Shown here: positions 25,999 through 36,602 of the stretch, one piece after another | Layout: each line of letters begins with the position of its first letter | Position numbering within the stretch: position 1 is the first letter of the stretch | Source: Marsupella aquatica | Lineage: Eukaryota; Marchantiophyta | Direction of reading: 5' to 3' | NCBI GenBank assembly: GCA_973895155.1 | Contig: OZ316894.1 | Location: 3,720,001-3,784,000 of the forward strand | Length of the DNA stretch: 64,000 nt | Position numbers and translations under genes: made by a program | Notes under the pieces: model-generated | Told to the model about the DNA's origin: nothing | Seen by the model: the letters and a program-made list of their open reading frames with translations, nothing else | Database searches by the model: none

Positions 25999-28285
25999 GT
26001 TTCAAAGGGGAGAGACCAAATTGGATATGTGCTCTGTTTTTGTAGAAGCATGCGCGGCAAGGTTGGTAGGAACCGAAGCATTCGACCAACACTCCCGAAA
26101 ATGAACAAGTCCTTGCGTGCAAAATCTTCCCCTTGAAACTTCAATAATTCACAATGAATGCTACTAAGTTCTGGATCCAAGACGCAGCAATCTTCTCACT
26201 GACATACACAAGGCTGTTGCATTGCTAAACATGTCTGCCCTAAAGATATCCCTTTATAATTTCTTTGGAGTACATCCGCTTGATGTACAACCTAGGTCAT
26301 GGATTTGCATTATCGAAGATGGCTACAAGGAGTACATCTCCTCCATCGATCCAAGTTGTAGTAGTCGCAAGTAAGTACTGACGTTGTTCAAACACACTTG
26401 ATAGTAACAAAAGTGCACCAAAGATCAAATGTACTCATAAATTTTGTGCATCTTGTCACTGCCGCGTCTGTATCCTTTCGAGACAAATCAGGCGAATCGC
26501 GACAAGCAAAGTGTAACTACTCCTGCTATCAGCGAGAGATTTTATTGATTGTTCTATTATAAGGTGCACCAGCACAACCGAGCTGTCACTCTCAAGTCAT
26601 TACGGGCAAGATCGTGCTTGATTTCCGTGTCTGCCCATTTGCATGCACCAATGAGCGCTTTACGTTTGTTGAACAGAAGATATCACAATAAGGCAAGATC
26701 ATAATTCAATCTTTCATTGATACCAGACACAGAACCCTCTGCCATAGTGGACACAAGCCATCGAGAAAACAGGGTAACAAAACTCTGCGAACCTTCTGTG
26801 TCTGTCCCCGCAATGAAGCACAATCTCTTTGAAGAAGGAAAAGTTTGGCAACGCTTCTCCTTCCTTTGGCCACTTCAACAATCCGAGGTTCTTCGTCAAA
26901 CATCGGCTTCTGGTACTTGGCAGCAAAAAGCTTGTGTTGCACGCCTTTTGCAGGCTGTGCTACCCATTGTGGATAAAGCATCTCTTGCCTCAGAGTTGAA
27001 TTGGAACATAGTGTTGAAGCCTTGGATGACTGAAAACACGATCGAATGGCCCATGTAAGGGCGGCAGTCAGTGAAGCTCTGAAAACCGCAAAGGTGCTCT
27101 CATCACATGACGGTCGCATCAGTAGTGACGCTAAGTTTGAATTTTCGGAACTAGCAAATCTCAGTTGTTCGCCATTTGATAAGAACAATGTGAAAAGCTT
27201 TTCATAAAAAATGAGGCGTGATTGGCTGGTCGGAAGATAGCTTGACCGCTGGTGCCTCACAGATTATCGATGATAAAGAAGAGTTCACTGAAGGTCGAGG
27301 GTGATTGAGGGGCAATTGTTCGTCTACGCAGAAGGTACGCAATTTTGGCAAGATAATTATGTAGACAAGCATTTTTTGCAACAATGGACGTACCCCGTCT
27401 CTAGCAGCCTTCAGTCACCTGCACACTACAACAATAGGGTAACCATCAACGTCAGCCCAAGGTCCAGCAACTCCCAATGCATGTCGCAAATTTGTTGTCT
27501 ATAACTTGGGGAAACGCGAGGGGAGATGATGAACGTTATTCAAAATTATGGGCTGAACGGAGAGGCTCCAAGTATGTCAATTCAAACACATGTAGTCTAT
27601 GAAATTTTTTTATGTAGCTTCTCAATGATGACGGACTGAAAATTATGAAAAATGCACAACATCCAACTGAGGTCGGACTGTAGTATGTCCGGTTTTGCGT
27701 GATGCAGATCCAAAAAAGTAGCTTATCTTATTAGATTGTATTGGTTACTCTAGGAGTGAAAGACATTATACTGAGTCTTCCCACATTGAGGCTAGGAAAG
27801 TATGCAGGTTCATGGAGGTTATAACAAATCCGATCGACTTCAAAATGACGGGAGTTGAAAGTGAACTAGGCAGCCTCGTCTCATCCTAGGAGCTGACACA
27901 ACCTGCAAAACATCTGGGACTCACGTGGGTCAAATGCAACTTGCCGAGGGAAATGACCAAGTTTTGCATAACTTGCCATCTACATTAGTAGGGTACTGAC
28001 TTTGGTGAACTACCATAAATCTGGATTCGCTCTAAGGGAAGGTATGAACCAAACCATCCACTTAGAGCATAATTGGGAATGGCGTGGGGCTCTTTTTCTC
28101 TTACTTGCTGCAATTATTATTCTCAATGTATTTTTCTGCAGTACATTTTTCTTCATTGTAATCATGGACCTGGTGTGAACTTCTACATCTTCATTCATAA
28201 GTGCATTCTTGCAAACATGACCTTTGAGGTACTAGAAAAATACAAGGACATATAATTTACAAATTCTTGTTTGTTGTATTGTTAG
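25999..28285. other. Left interior of the transposon, no gene resolved
   Basis: Short coding-like stretches occur on both strands, for example a 184-codon minus frame at 26706-27260 and plus frames at 26717-27058 and 27301-27504. None has a recognised domain. A possible upstream transposase exon at 28140-28225 lies between a good acceptor (TTTTTCTGCAG) and a donor (GAG|GTACTAG). The true 5' end of the transposase gene is not established. Confidence 0.4.
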
Positions 28286-28520
28286 GTTGCTAGAGACGGA
28301 CAAATGGACCGTCCACCGCCTGCGATTGATTATCACCAAGTTGGAGGCAGTCTTCGATGTAGGCTTCCTGGAAGTCATATACGTAGATACCATGCCTTAC
28401 AAGGGGCCCTCAACATGTCTCATGGAAAGATTATGGCTTGGCTCATGGATGGTATGTCCGAGCAAATATCGGCTGTTATTAGTGCTCATCACGGACAGGA
28501 TGAAGAAGGGGATGTAATGG

Positions 28521-28525
28521 CATTT
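28521..28525. other. CATTT target-site duplication of the copia insertion
   Basis: CATTT at 28521-28525 precedes the LTR and CATTT at 29001-29005 follows it. The same CATTT follows the second LTR at 33561-33565. Five bases is the usual duplication for Ty1/copia integrases. Confidence 0.85.
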
Positions 28526-29000
28526 TGTTGAGCATAGACGACGATCGCAACGGCAAGCCCATGAACCATCCAACGCACAATAGTCGACACAAGAGATACG
28601 TGGTTCACCTCCTTGAGGCTACGTCCACGGGAACACACAAGAGAACTTTACTGAACTCTAAGCCCGTCGGCTATACCGAGTCTCCACAGTGTAAGCTCTC
28701 CCTATCTCTCAAGTGGCTCCATAACAATGAGCCTTGGTTCTACCTCTCCAAGCACACATGCCTCTTATGATATAGTGTGCAACTTAGTTGTACCTAACCA
28801 CATAGTTGTACCTAACCACATAGTTGTACCTAATCACGTAGTTGTACCTAACCACATAGTTGTACCTAATCACGTAGTTGTACCTAACCACATAGTTGTA
28901 CCTAATCACATAGTTGTACCTAACCACGTAGTTGTACCAACCCACGTTGTTGTACCAACCACGTCATACCTAACCTAGACGTAAGAGTAAATACCCAACA
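28526..29000 (-). repeat. Copia LTR, solo copy (475 bp)
   Basis: The LTR starts TGTTGAGCAT and ends TACCCAACA, so TGTTG...CAACA are terminal inverted repeats, and CATTT lies on both sides. Orientation is taken from the element interior at 30720-33085, which reads on the minus strand. It contains an 18-bp tandem array at 28785-28972. No difference from 33086-33560 was seen. Confidence 0.9.
28785..28972 (+). repeat. 18-bp minisatellite inside the LTR
   Basis: About ten units of TAGTTGTACCTAACCACA, with C/T and A/G variants, end in shortened units. The same array occurs in the second LTR at 33345-33532 in the same variant order. Confidence 0.85.
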
Positions 29001-29657
29001 CATTTGAGGGTCCAGATGACTTTGGATGGATAAATAATGAACACCTTGCTGATGAAGAGGACTTGGGAACCTTTGGGTTGATTGCTCAGGTACTTTTAAT
29101 AACATTTTTCATTCTACTTTGAACTTGTTTGCCTTCCCTAATCCCTTTCTTTCCAGATTTTAATTTAATTGGAGTATAACTCTTTCACCATCTCTCCTTT
29201 TGTATGTGTTAAAAAAATTGGGTTATCCAAAATTTAGAGGTTTTATCTTTGCCGATACATCATGTTTTATTACTGTTAACCTATGTTTGTATTTATTTAT
29301 TGCAGCCATTTTGTGGTGCACCATCCTCCGTTCCAAATGATGATGATTCCAATTTTGATATGGCATCACCTTCACATGATGAGCAAGTTCATTCATACTC
29401 CAACACTTGTGTATTTGACCGCATTCAGTCTGGGAGGGAGGATGCAGAGCACATTCCGGACTCCAACATAGAATTGGAAGATTGTTCTATGATGTCCGAT
29501 TCCCAGGTAACTGTGTAGTTTAGCTTTTTCAATTAATTTGCTTTGTGCTACCTTTGTTCCATACATTGATAAGTCATGCAAATGAGGACCTCTAGTTTTT
29601 CATAGGTGTACATTAATTTAATGTAAAGCTTAGCTTCAACTAATAAACAAATATTGT

Positions 29658-29673
29658 ACCCTAAACCCTAAAC
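29658..29673 (+). repeat. Telomere-like motif in a transposase intron
   Basis: ACCCTAAACCCTAAAC sits just before the acceptor of the exon at 29676. The same occurs in the duplicate at 34218-34233. It is two units of the plant telomere repeat (telo-box type) and is probably incidental. Confidence 0.6.
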
Positions 29674-30719
29674 AGATGTCAAATGAGGATGGACCCATTT
29701 GTTTGCTGGATGTGGCTGATCCAACAACATTTGGATTAGATGATATGGTTTTCATGGATTCTGGATTTGAAGAGGCTCCAACTCAGGTATTACATTTTTG
29801 CACATTCTTGTACTTGTCATTTGTATCAATTCATAGTCTGTTATAATTCCTCCTTGCAATTACTGCATTTTTAGTTAACTTACTAATTATTGTGTGTTGT
29901 TTTAGGCATCTACTTCTTCTGAGCAAATAGAAGTTGACTGCCGTTTGGATTATGAGTATGAGCCATCTTCTCAAGAAACTGAGTCAGACCCTGAGAGTTT
30001 GGTGGAGTATGCTTTTTGGCAAAAGAGTAAGGTCCACGAATTTTTCCAGGAGTTTTGTGTGAATTGTCGTATTGAAGGTTGTGACGGTAAGTACTCGGTT
30101 GAGGACATTGTCACACACCATCAGTTGTGGATATTGAAGCTAAAGTGCCCAACAGGGCATGCACAATCTTTCATGACCGGAGAAAATGAACTTTATAGAG
30201 GTATGCAATCTACTCAAATTAATTTTATACTTCTGTCTTTTTGTACCTAAATGGCTTAATATTGTGTACCTAATCTTGTTTAATTTATGAATACAGGTGT
30301 TCCTGCAATCACTGGATTAATTTACCACTCTGCTCTCTCTGCTGGTCTAACACACAACATGATAAGTGAACTATTCTCTCACATTCAAATCCATGTTCCA
30401 AGAAATACACATTGGTTTCGATTTCAAAATGGAGCCCGAAGAGACATTGGATGGATTGGAGCAGTATTGCAAGTTTGGGATAATAAGAAACAAAGGTTGC
30501 AACGAGGCCTAGCAGAAAGAGACGGTATATGAGTCTTCCTTTTAGTGCACAAGCTTGTGTTAGTTAATTACATTGAGTAATGAATTTATCATTTTACTAG
30601 GTACCATGTTGTTAGAGCATCATGTAAATGGTGATTTTATAACATTATTTTGTGGTTTATGATAATTGTAGGTTCCACTCCATTAATTCTATATGTGGAT
30701 TGTCGTTGGGACTCATCAC

Positions 30720-31655
30720 CATTCTGTTGCGGAGTATAAACTGTGGTGAGATGGCGAGTTATCCCCTGTTCTGAACAGTACTCTTCAAATTCCATTGAAG
30801 TGTACTCCCCGCCGTTGTCTGACCTCAGACTCTTCACCCTTGTATCCAAACACTTGATCGTGTTTCCAGTCTGATTCTCCACCTGGGCCTTCCACTTCTT
30901 AAAAATGGACAAGACATCAGACTTATGCGTCATGAAATAAATCCACACAAATCTTGAGTAATCATCAATAAATGATACATAGTACAACTTTCCAGAGTGT
31001 GAGGGAGTCGGGGATGGACCCCACACGTCACTATGTATGTACTCAAGAACCGCTTTGGAACGATGAGTTCCAACACCAAAAGCACGACGATGCTGCTTTC
31101 CAAGAATGCAATGCTCACAAAACTCTAATTTACAAGATTGCAAATCAGAAATGAGTCCATTCTTCCGTAAGATAGCCAAACCCTTCTCACTCATGTGGCC
31201 TAGCCGTGAATGCCACAGTTGAGTCATCTCCTCGTGAGACTTGGTTACATTGGCCTCTCCACATACAGTATTGCCCTGTAACACATACAAATTCTTTTGT
31301 CTACTCCCCTTCAAAATCACTGTCTCTCTCGACCTGACTTGAAGTTCACCATCAATAACGCTCCATTGATGACCATTTGAATCCAACACACCGAGTGAAA
31401 TCAGATTCTTACGCATGCCAGGTACATACCTGACTCCGGACACTATGCGCACAGCGCCATCAAACATTTGAATCTTCACAGACCCAATTCCCTCAATTTG
31501 ACAGGAGTGATCATTTCCCATCAGAACTGAACCGTTTGAAACAGAGTAAGAACTGAAAAACTCACGAATGTAACAAATATGAAAAGAGCAAGCACAATCA
31601 AGAATCCACACATCATCTGCTCTCCTAGATGACGTGCACAGGGCATACCCCCGGC
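30720..31655 (-). pseudogene. Copia protease remnant and integrase, 3'-truncated
   Basis: Reading toward lower coordinates, the frame begins just after a TGA at 31654-31656 and has WILDCACSFH where copia proteases have a D-S/T-G/A active site. The Ser position is Cys here. The integrase follows: LWHSRLGHMSEKGL and CEHCILGKQ form the HHCC zinc site. HSDVWGP carries the first core Asp, FIDDYSRFVWIYFM lies between, and SLRSDNGGEYTS carries the second. The copy ends at TVYTPQQNG, right where the final Glu region would begin. The remaining codons to 30637 are transposase-gene DNA read antisense. Confidence 0.85.
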
Positions 31656-31656
31656 T

Positions 31657-32661
31657 TCATAAAACATACTCATCATTGAGTAAATCAGCTTCTCCATCAG
31701 CCCTAGCCACATTTGCCGATGAAGTTTCCGCTGCCTTTCCCTTACAGTCTCGCTTGAAGTGTCCAACTTGGTTGCACTTCCAACATGTCACCTGCCTCCT
31801 CTGAGGGGATTTACCCTTGGACTTAGATCTGGATTTAGATCTAAACTGGGTTCTACGGTCCCCAGTTGGTCGCTGCATACTCCTCCCACGGTTAACATTG
31901 AGGGCAGCACCAGATGATGAAGGCTATGACGTGATGTGCATCTTCTGCTGAAGATCATCACTAAGCAGAGAACTTACCACGTCATTGTATGAAATGGTAT
32001 CCCTATCACGATGCAACAACACTCGTGATAGGGACTGGTAAGATGGAGGCAATGAACTAAGAAGCTGCAGAGCCTTCGTCTCATCATTCAAAGTCTCCCC
32101 AAGGTTTTCCAAGTCAACGACCATGTCGTTGAAAGCATCCACATGGTCTTGCAACTTCGTACCAGATTCCTTCATCCTGAAACTCATCAGTTTGTAGGAA
32201 GTGTAGAGCCGGTTCGACAACTCCTTGCGGTGATACTTGCTCTGCAATTCCGCAAACAAGGACATGCAATCCTTATGTGCACCTAACTGCTTGATGATGG
32301 GAGGCATGAGATAGAGTGTAACACACCACACTCCCTGCTCCTGCATGCGGTCCCATTGTTTCTCATCAACATCGTCTTCACGAGGGCTCAGCAGTTGGCC
32401 CATCCCTGACGCATAAAGCACTCCCTTCACTTGCTTCTCCCATAGCAAGTAGTCAGAGCGCCCATCATACTTTGTCACTTCATACTTGGGTCCCCCAAGC
32501 TTGAAAGTCCCCATCTTCTTCTTTACCGTGAGCTCCGGTAGTAGTACTGCTTCCTCCACCACACGCCGCACCGGTGATGGTATCGGTGTCACGTGCTCTT
32601 CCTCCTGCTCCTCTCTCTGCCCCTGAAACCTCCGCGGTGATCCTCGTGCTTCAAGTTCCAC
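31657..32661 (-). pseudogene. Copia gag with CCHC zinc knuckle, split by one stop
   Basis: The first part (245 codons from the ATG at 32661) is a copia-type gag: KYDGRSDYLLWEKQVKGVL, LYTSYKLMSFRMKE, LLSSLPPSYQSL. A TAG at 31924-31926 interrupts it. The same frame continues to a basic Arg/Ser/Lys stretch and CWKCNQVGHFKRDC, a CX2CX4HX4C knuckle. It stops again at a TGA (31657-31659) before the protease. Both stops are in the same frame, so single substitutions rather than frameshifts broke the polyprotein. Confidence 0.85.
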
Positions 32662-33071
32662 GTCTTGTCAACAACGAATGTTGATCAATTGCACTTGGTG
32701 CCGTCACCAAGTCCAACAAGGTAATTGATTTTGCTTAGCCTTCCTCTTTGCATCAAAGAGCCAATCCCGGACTCAAAAACAATCGTCTTGCCTCAATCTC
32801 TCCGTTGAGTCAAAACACTTGACGCTTCTCCCTCCGAGTCGATTGCCAACTTTCTTCACAAAATCCAGAATGACGAAAACTTAGATCTCTCTGCACCACG
32901 AGCTCCGTTCAACGATTTCTTCACACCGTTAGAAAGCTCTTGCCCTGATCTATCCGTTGAGCCCATAAACTCCAAGTTCCATGCGATGGAACTCTGGAAA
33001 ATCCACCAACACTCAACGCTGGAAAAACCGTCATGAAATCCCGTCACGAACACACGTCACCTCCCAAGCAT

Positions 33072-33083
33072 GCTCTGATACCA
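33072..33083 (-). promoter_or_regulatory. Primer-binding site of the copia element
   Basis: On the minus strand, TGGTATCAGAGC begins two bases after the end of the LTR. It matches the 3' end of initiator tRNA-Met, the usual primer of plant copia elements. Confidence 0.85.
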
Positions 33084-33085
33084 AT

Positions 33086-33560
33086 TGTTGAGCATAGACG
33101 ACGATCGCAACGGCAAGCCCATGAACCATCCAACGCACAATAGTCGACACAAGAGATACGTGGTTCACCTCCTTGAGGCTACGTCCACGGGAACACACAA
33201 GAGAACTTTACTGAACTCTAAGCCCGTCGGCTATACCGAGTCTCCACAGTGTAAGCTCTCCCTATCTCTCAAGTGGCTCCATAACAATGAGCCTTGGTTC
33301 TACCTCTCCAAGCACACATGCCTCTTATGATATAGTGTGCAACTTAGTTGTACCTAACCACATAGTTGTACCTAACCACATAGTTGTACCTAATCACGTA
33401 GTTGTACCTAACCACATAGTTGTACCTAATCACGTAGTTGTACCTAACCACATAGTTGTACCTAATCACATAGTTGTACCTAACCACGTAGTTGTACCAA
33501 CCCACGTTGTTGTACCAACCACGTCATACCTAACCTAGACGTAAGAGTAAATACCCAACA
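33086..33560 (-). repeat. Copia 5' LTR (475 bp)
   Basis: By eye this is identical to 28526-29000. It is adjacent to the primer-binding site, so it is the 5' LTR of the minus-strand element, and it is followed by CATTT and transposase-gene sequence. Confidence 0.9.
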
Positions 33561-35279
33561 CATTTGAGGGTCCAGATGACTTTGGATGGATAAATAATGA
33601 ACACCTTGCTGATGAAGAGGACTTGGGAACCTTTGGGTTGATTGCTCAGGTACTTTTAATAACATTTTTCATTCTACTTTGAACTTGTTTGCCTTCCCTA
33701 ATCCCTTTCTTTCCAGATTTTAATTTAATTGGAGTATAACTCTTTCACCATCTCTCCTTTTGTATGTGTTAAAAAAATTGGGTTATCCAAAATTTAGAGG
33801 TTTTATCTTTGCCGATACATCATGTTTTATTACTGTTAACCTATGTTTGTATTTATTTATTGCAGCCATTTTGTGGTGCACCATCCTCCGTTCCAAATGA
33901 TGATGATTCCAATTTTGATATGGCATCACCTTCACATGATGAGCAAGTTCATTCATACTCCAACACTTGTGTATTTGACCGCATTCAGTCTGGGAGGGAG
34001 GATGCAGAGCACATTCCGGACTCCAACATAGAATTGGAAGATTGTTCTATGATGTCCGATTCCCAGGTAACTGTGTAGTTTAGCTTTTTCAATTAATTTG
34101 CTTTGTGCTACCTTTGTTCCATACATTGATAAGTCATGCAAATGAGGACCTCTAGTTTTTCATAGGTGTACATTAATTTAATGTAAAGCTTAGCTTCAAC
34201 TAATAAACAAATATTGTACCCTAAACCCTAAACAGATGTCAAATGAGGATGGACCCATTTGTTTGCTGGATGTGGCTGATCCAACAACATTTGGATTAGA
34301 TGATATGGTTTTCATGGATTCTGGATTTGAAGAGGCTCCAACTCAGGTATTACATTTTTGCACATTCTTGTACTTGTCATTTGTATCAATTCATAGTCTG
34401 TTATAATTCCTCCTTGCAATTACTGCATTTTTAGTTAACTTACTAATTATTGTGTGTTGTTTTAGGCATCTACTTCTTCTGAGCAAATAGAAGTTGACTG
34501 CCGTTTGGATTATGAGTATGAGCCATCTTCTCAAGAAACTGAGTCAGACCCTGAGAGTTTGGTGGAGTATGCTTTTTGGCAAAAGAGTAAGGTCCACGAA
34601 TTTTTCCAGGAGTTTTGTGTGAATTGTCGTATTGAAGGTTGTGACGGTAAGTACTCGGTTGAGGACATTGTCACACACCATCAGTTGTGGATATTGAAGC
34701 TAAAGTGCCCAACAGGGCATGCACAATCTTTCATGACCGGAGAAAATGAACTTTATAGAGGTATGCAATCTACTCAAATTAATTTTATACTTCTGTCTTT
34801 TTGTACCTAAATGGCTTAATATTGTGTACCTAATCTTGTTTAATTTATGAATACAGGTGTTCCTGCAATCACTGGATTAATTTACCACTCTGCTCTCTCT
34901 GCTGGTCTAACACACAACATGATAAGTGAACTATTCTCTCACATTCAAATCCATGTTCCAAGAAATACACATTGGTTTCGATTTCAAAATGGAGCCCGAA
35001 GAGACATTGGATGGATTGGAGCAGTATTGCAAGTTTGGGATAATAAGAAACAAAGGTTGCAACGAGGCCTAGCAGAAAGAGACGGTATATGAGTCTTCCT
35101 TTTAGTGCACAAGCTTGTGTTAGTTAATTACATTGAGTAATGAATTTATCATTTTACTAGGTACCATGTTGTTAGAGCATCATGTAAATGGTGATTTTAT
35201 AACATTATTTTGTGGTTTATGATAATTGTAGGTTCCACTCCATTAATTCTATATGTGGATTGTCGTTGGGACTCATCAC
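33086..35279. repeat. 2,194-bp direct duplication, copy B
   Basis: The partner of 28526-30719, offset by 4,560 bases. Unlike copy A, it continues without a break into the rest of the transposase gene. Confidence 0.9.
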
Positions 35280-36602
35280 GTTCTGGATACCATGGCACTG
35301 TTCCCGTGATAGACGTGGCTACTGGTAAGATAGTAGAGCTTGTAACAATTGACCGGGTTGAGGCAGGGAATTCAGGCGCTATTGAGGCACTTGGTGTACG
35401 TCGTGCCTTGGAACATCTTCAGAATGTTGGGATTACAATCAATGAGGTTGTTCACGATGATAACAACACTATTGATAATATAATTTATGAATTCAATATT
35501 GATAACCAGAAGGATTTGTGGCACAAATGTAAAAATCTATTGAAGCAGTTTAACAAAGAGTTGGCAAATGTGAAAGAAATAGCACCTGCTTATGGGATTG
35601 ATGGTGCAACATCCTTGGAGGAATTGGGCAGATTTACAGTTTGGGTGTTGTCAGATTGGTGTAAGAACCAAAATTTGAGACACACAGGTAATAAGACAGA
35701 GTTGGTGTATCGCATTGGAAGACATAGAGGATTGCCAGAGGAGGACATCACATTGCGTACCAGGAGGCAGTTGAAGTATCCAGAATTGACAGAGAAGCAA
35801 CTTGGTGATAAGTTGAAGAGTTGGTTTTACTATTGTTGTTGCAATGCAAAAGAAAGGTAGGATGATAACTATGGTATTTATTTCCATTTACATGACTTCT
35901 GTAAATGTTACTTTTGGATTGAACTGACCTAATTCTTGAGTTGAATCTTAATGACTATTTGCAGGGGAAATGATGATGCTGCCATGTTGGCTAGGGAGAT
36001 CATCACTGCAGCTGATCACTGGGCTGGTAACCATGAACTTTGTAAAAGTTTCCTTCCTCGCAAGTGTTGTGAGGAAGGTGCAATTTATAGTCCATATTAT
36101 GTCGCGGGTAAGTGAAAATCTACTAGCAATTCTCCCTGGTTGTAAGTTGCATATGACATGAATAATGTGCTTGGGTTGTTATGTAATATTTTAATATTTC
36201 CAAAAAAATAAATTAATGTGGATACTTGTGGATTTTACAGGGGGCGCTACACATAGAGCTCTAAAGCAATGGTTGCACAAGAATGTCACTGCAGTCAATG
36301 TTCGCTTCTACACTAGAGCCCGGGCAAACTTCCTTAGTGAAACATTTCATGGAAATGTCAACAAATATGCTATGAAGAGGATTCATTTTTCCATGACCCA
36401 CGAAGCCCGCATGGCTTGTGCTGCAATGTGCTGGAATGAGAACATCGGTCGGGAGGTGGTACGAGTTAGAACACGACAGCCTAGTAATACTTGCACTCGT
36501 CAACGGCCATCTAGGGTCCGTGACCTTGTTCCTAGAAGCATCAGATGGAAGAAAGACGTGGCCCGTATCATATTCGAAAGAGGTGTAGATTATGATTCAT
36601 GA
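33561..36602 (+). pseudogene. DDE transposase gene, 3' copy: catalytic part intact, 5' end cut off by the LTR
   Basis: Exons are 33561-33649, 33866-34066, 34236-34346, 34466-34760, 34857-35084, 35232-35856, 35965-36107 and 36241-36602; phases close. Landmarks are: LIYHSALSAGLTHNMISELF; RNTHWFRFQNGARRDIG; LILYVDCRWDSSRSGYHGTV with the first candidate Asp; EAGNSGAIEALGVRRALEHL; INEVVHDDNNTI with the second; DLWHKCKNLLKQF; and ANFLSETFHGNVNKYAMKRI with the Glu, followed by CWNENIGREVV. These match in order an animal transposase-like family (DGRADSPGHSAKxGSYT / LVTDRH / DVWHxxKxLxKKL / SAVEGFHSxI / HFNENxGRD, from memory). A SAP-like segment, FTVWVLSDWCKNQNLRHTGN then KTELVYRI, lies between the second Asp and the Glu. 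A HW-H-C...CC cluster (DHWAGNHELCKSFLPRKCC) may bind zinc. The gene has no own start after the LTR, so an intact product is unlikely unless a downstream ATG is used. Confidence 0.75.

Larger units (their letters stand above)
28286..30719 (+). pseudogene. Transposase gene, 5' copy: interrupted by an LTR and truncated
   Basis: Exon pieces are 28286-28525 (5' half of an exon), then, after the LTR, 29001-29089, 29306-29506, 29676-29786, 29906-30200, 30297-30524 and 30672-30719, where the gene stops at the chimeric junction. All introns are GT-AG. The LTR enters after the codon for Phe in DVMAF and brings a TGA within two codons. If it and one CATTT duplication are ignored, the frame runs on directly as EGPDDFGWINNEHLADEED. 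This copy keeps the 5' part and the pre-catalytic region (IYHSALSAGL, NTHWFRFQNGARRDIG). It ends within the first catalytic block, just after VDCRWDSS, and so cannot encode a full transposase. Confidence 0.7.
28526..30719. repeat. 2,194-bp direct duplication, copy A
   Basis: By eye this is identical to 33086-35279, including introns and the LTR minisatellite. Identity stops exactly where copy A passes into copia integrase sequence (30720 C against 35280 G). Identity across introns means the event is recent, gene-converted, or an assembly artefact. Confidence 0.9.
30720..33085 (-). mobile_element. Truncated Ty1/copia interior (gag to integrase)
   Basis: On the minus strand the order is PBS, leader, gag, zinc knuckle, protease remnant, integrase. 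Reverse transcriptase, RNase H and polypurine tract are missing: the sequence breaks off inside the integrase and joins transposase-gene DNA. Protease before integrase, and integrase before the lost RT, is the copia order. The 5' LTR is 33086-33560. The element is defective and must have relied on other copies when it moved. Confidence 0.9.

Noticed and set aside
26706-27260. 184-codon minus-strand frame inside the transposon
   Set aside because: Overlaps an equally plausible plus-strand frame, has no domain and no matching splice sites; described as unresolved instead.
28013-28068. Possible continuation of transposase exons far upstream
   Set aside because: No acceptable GT-AG chain could be built with conserved residues; only the exon at 28286 onward is supported.
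28727-28978. 83-codon frame with repeated VVPNHI units
   Set aside because: It is only the 18-bp LTR minisatellite read in one frame.
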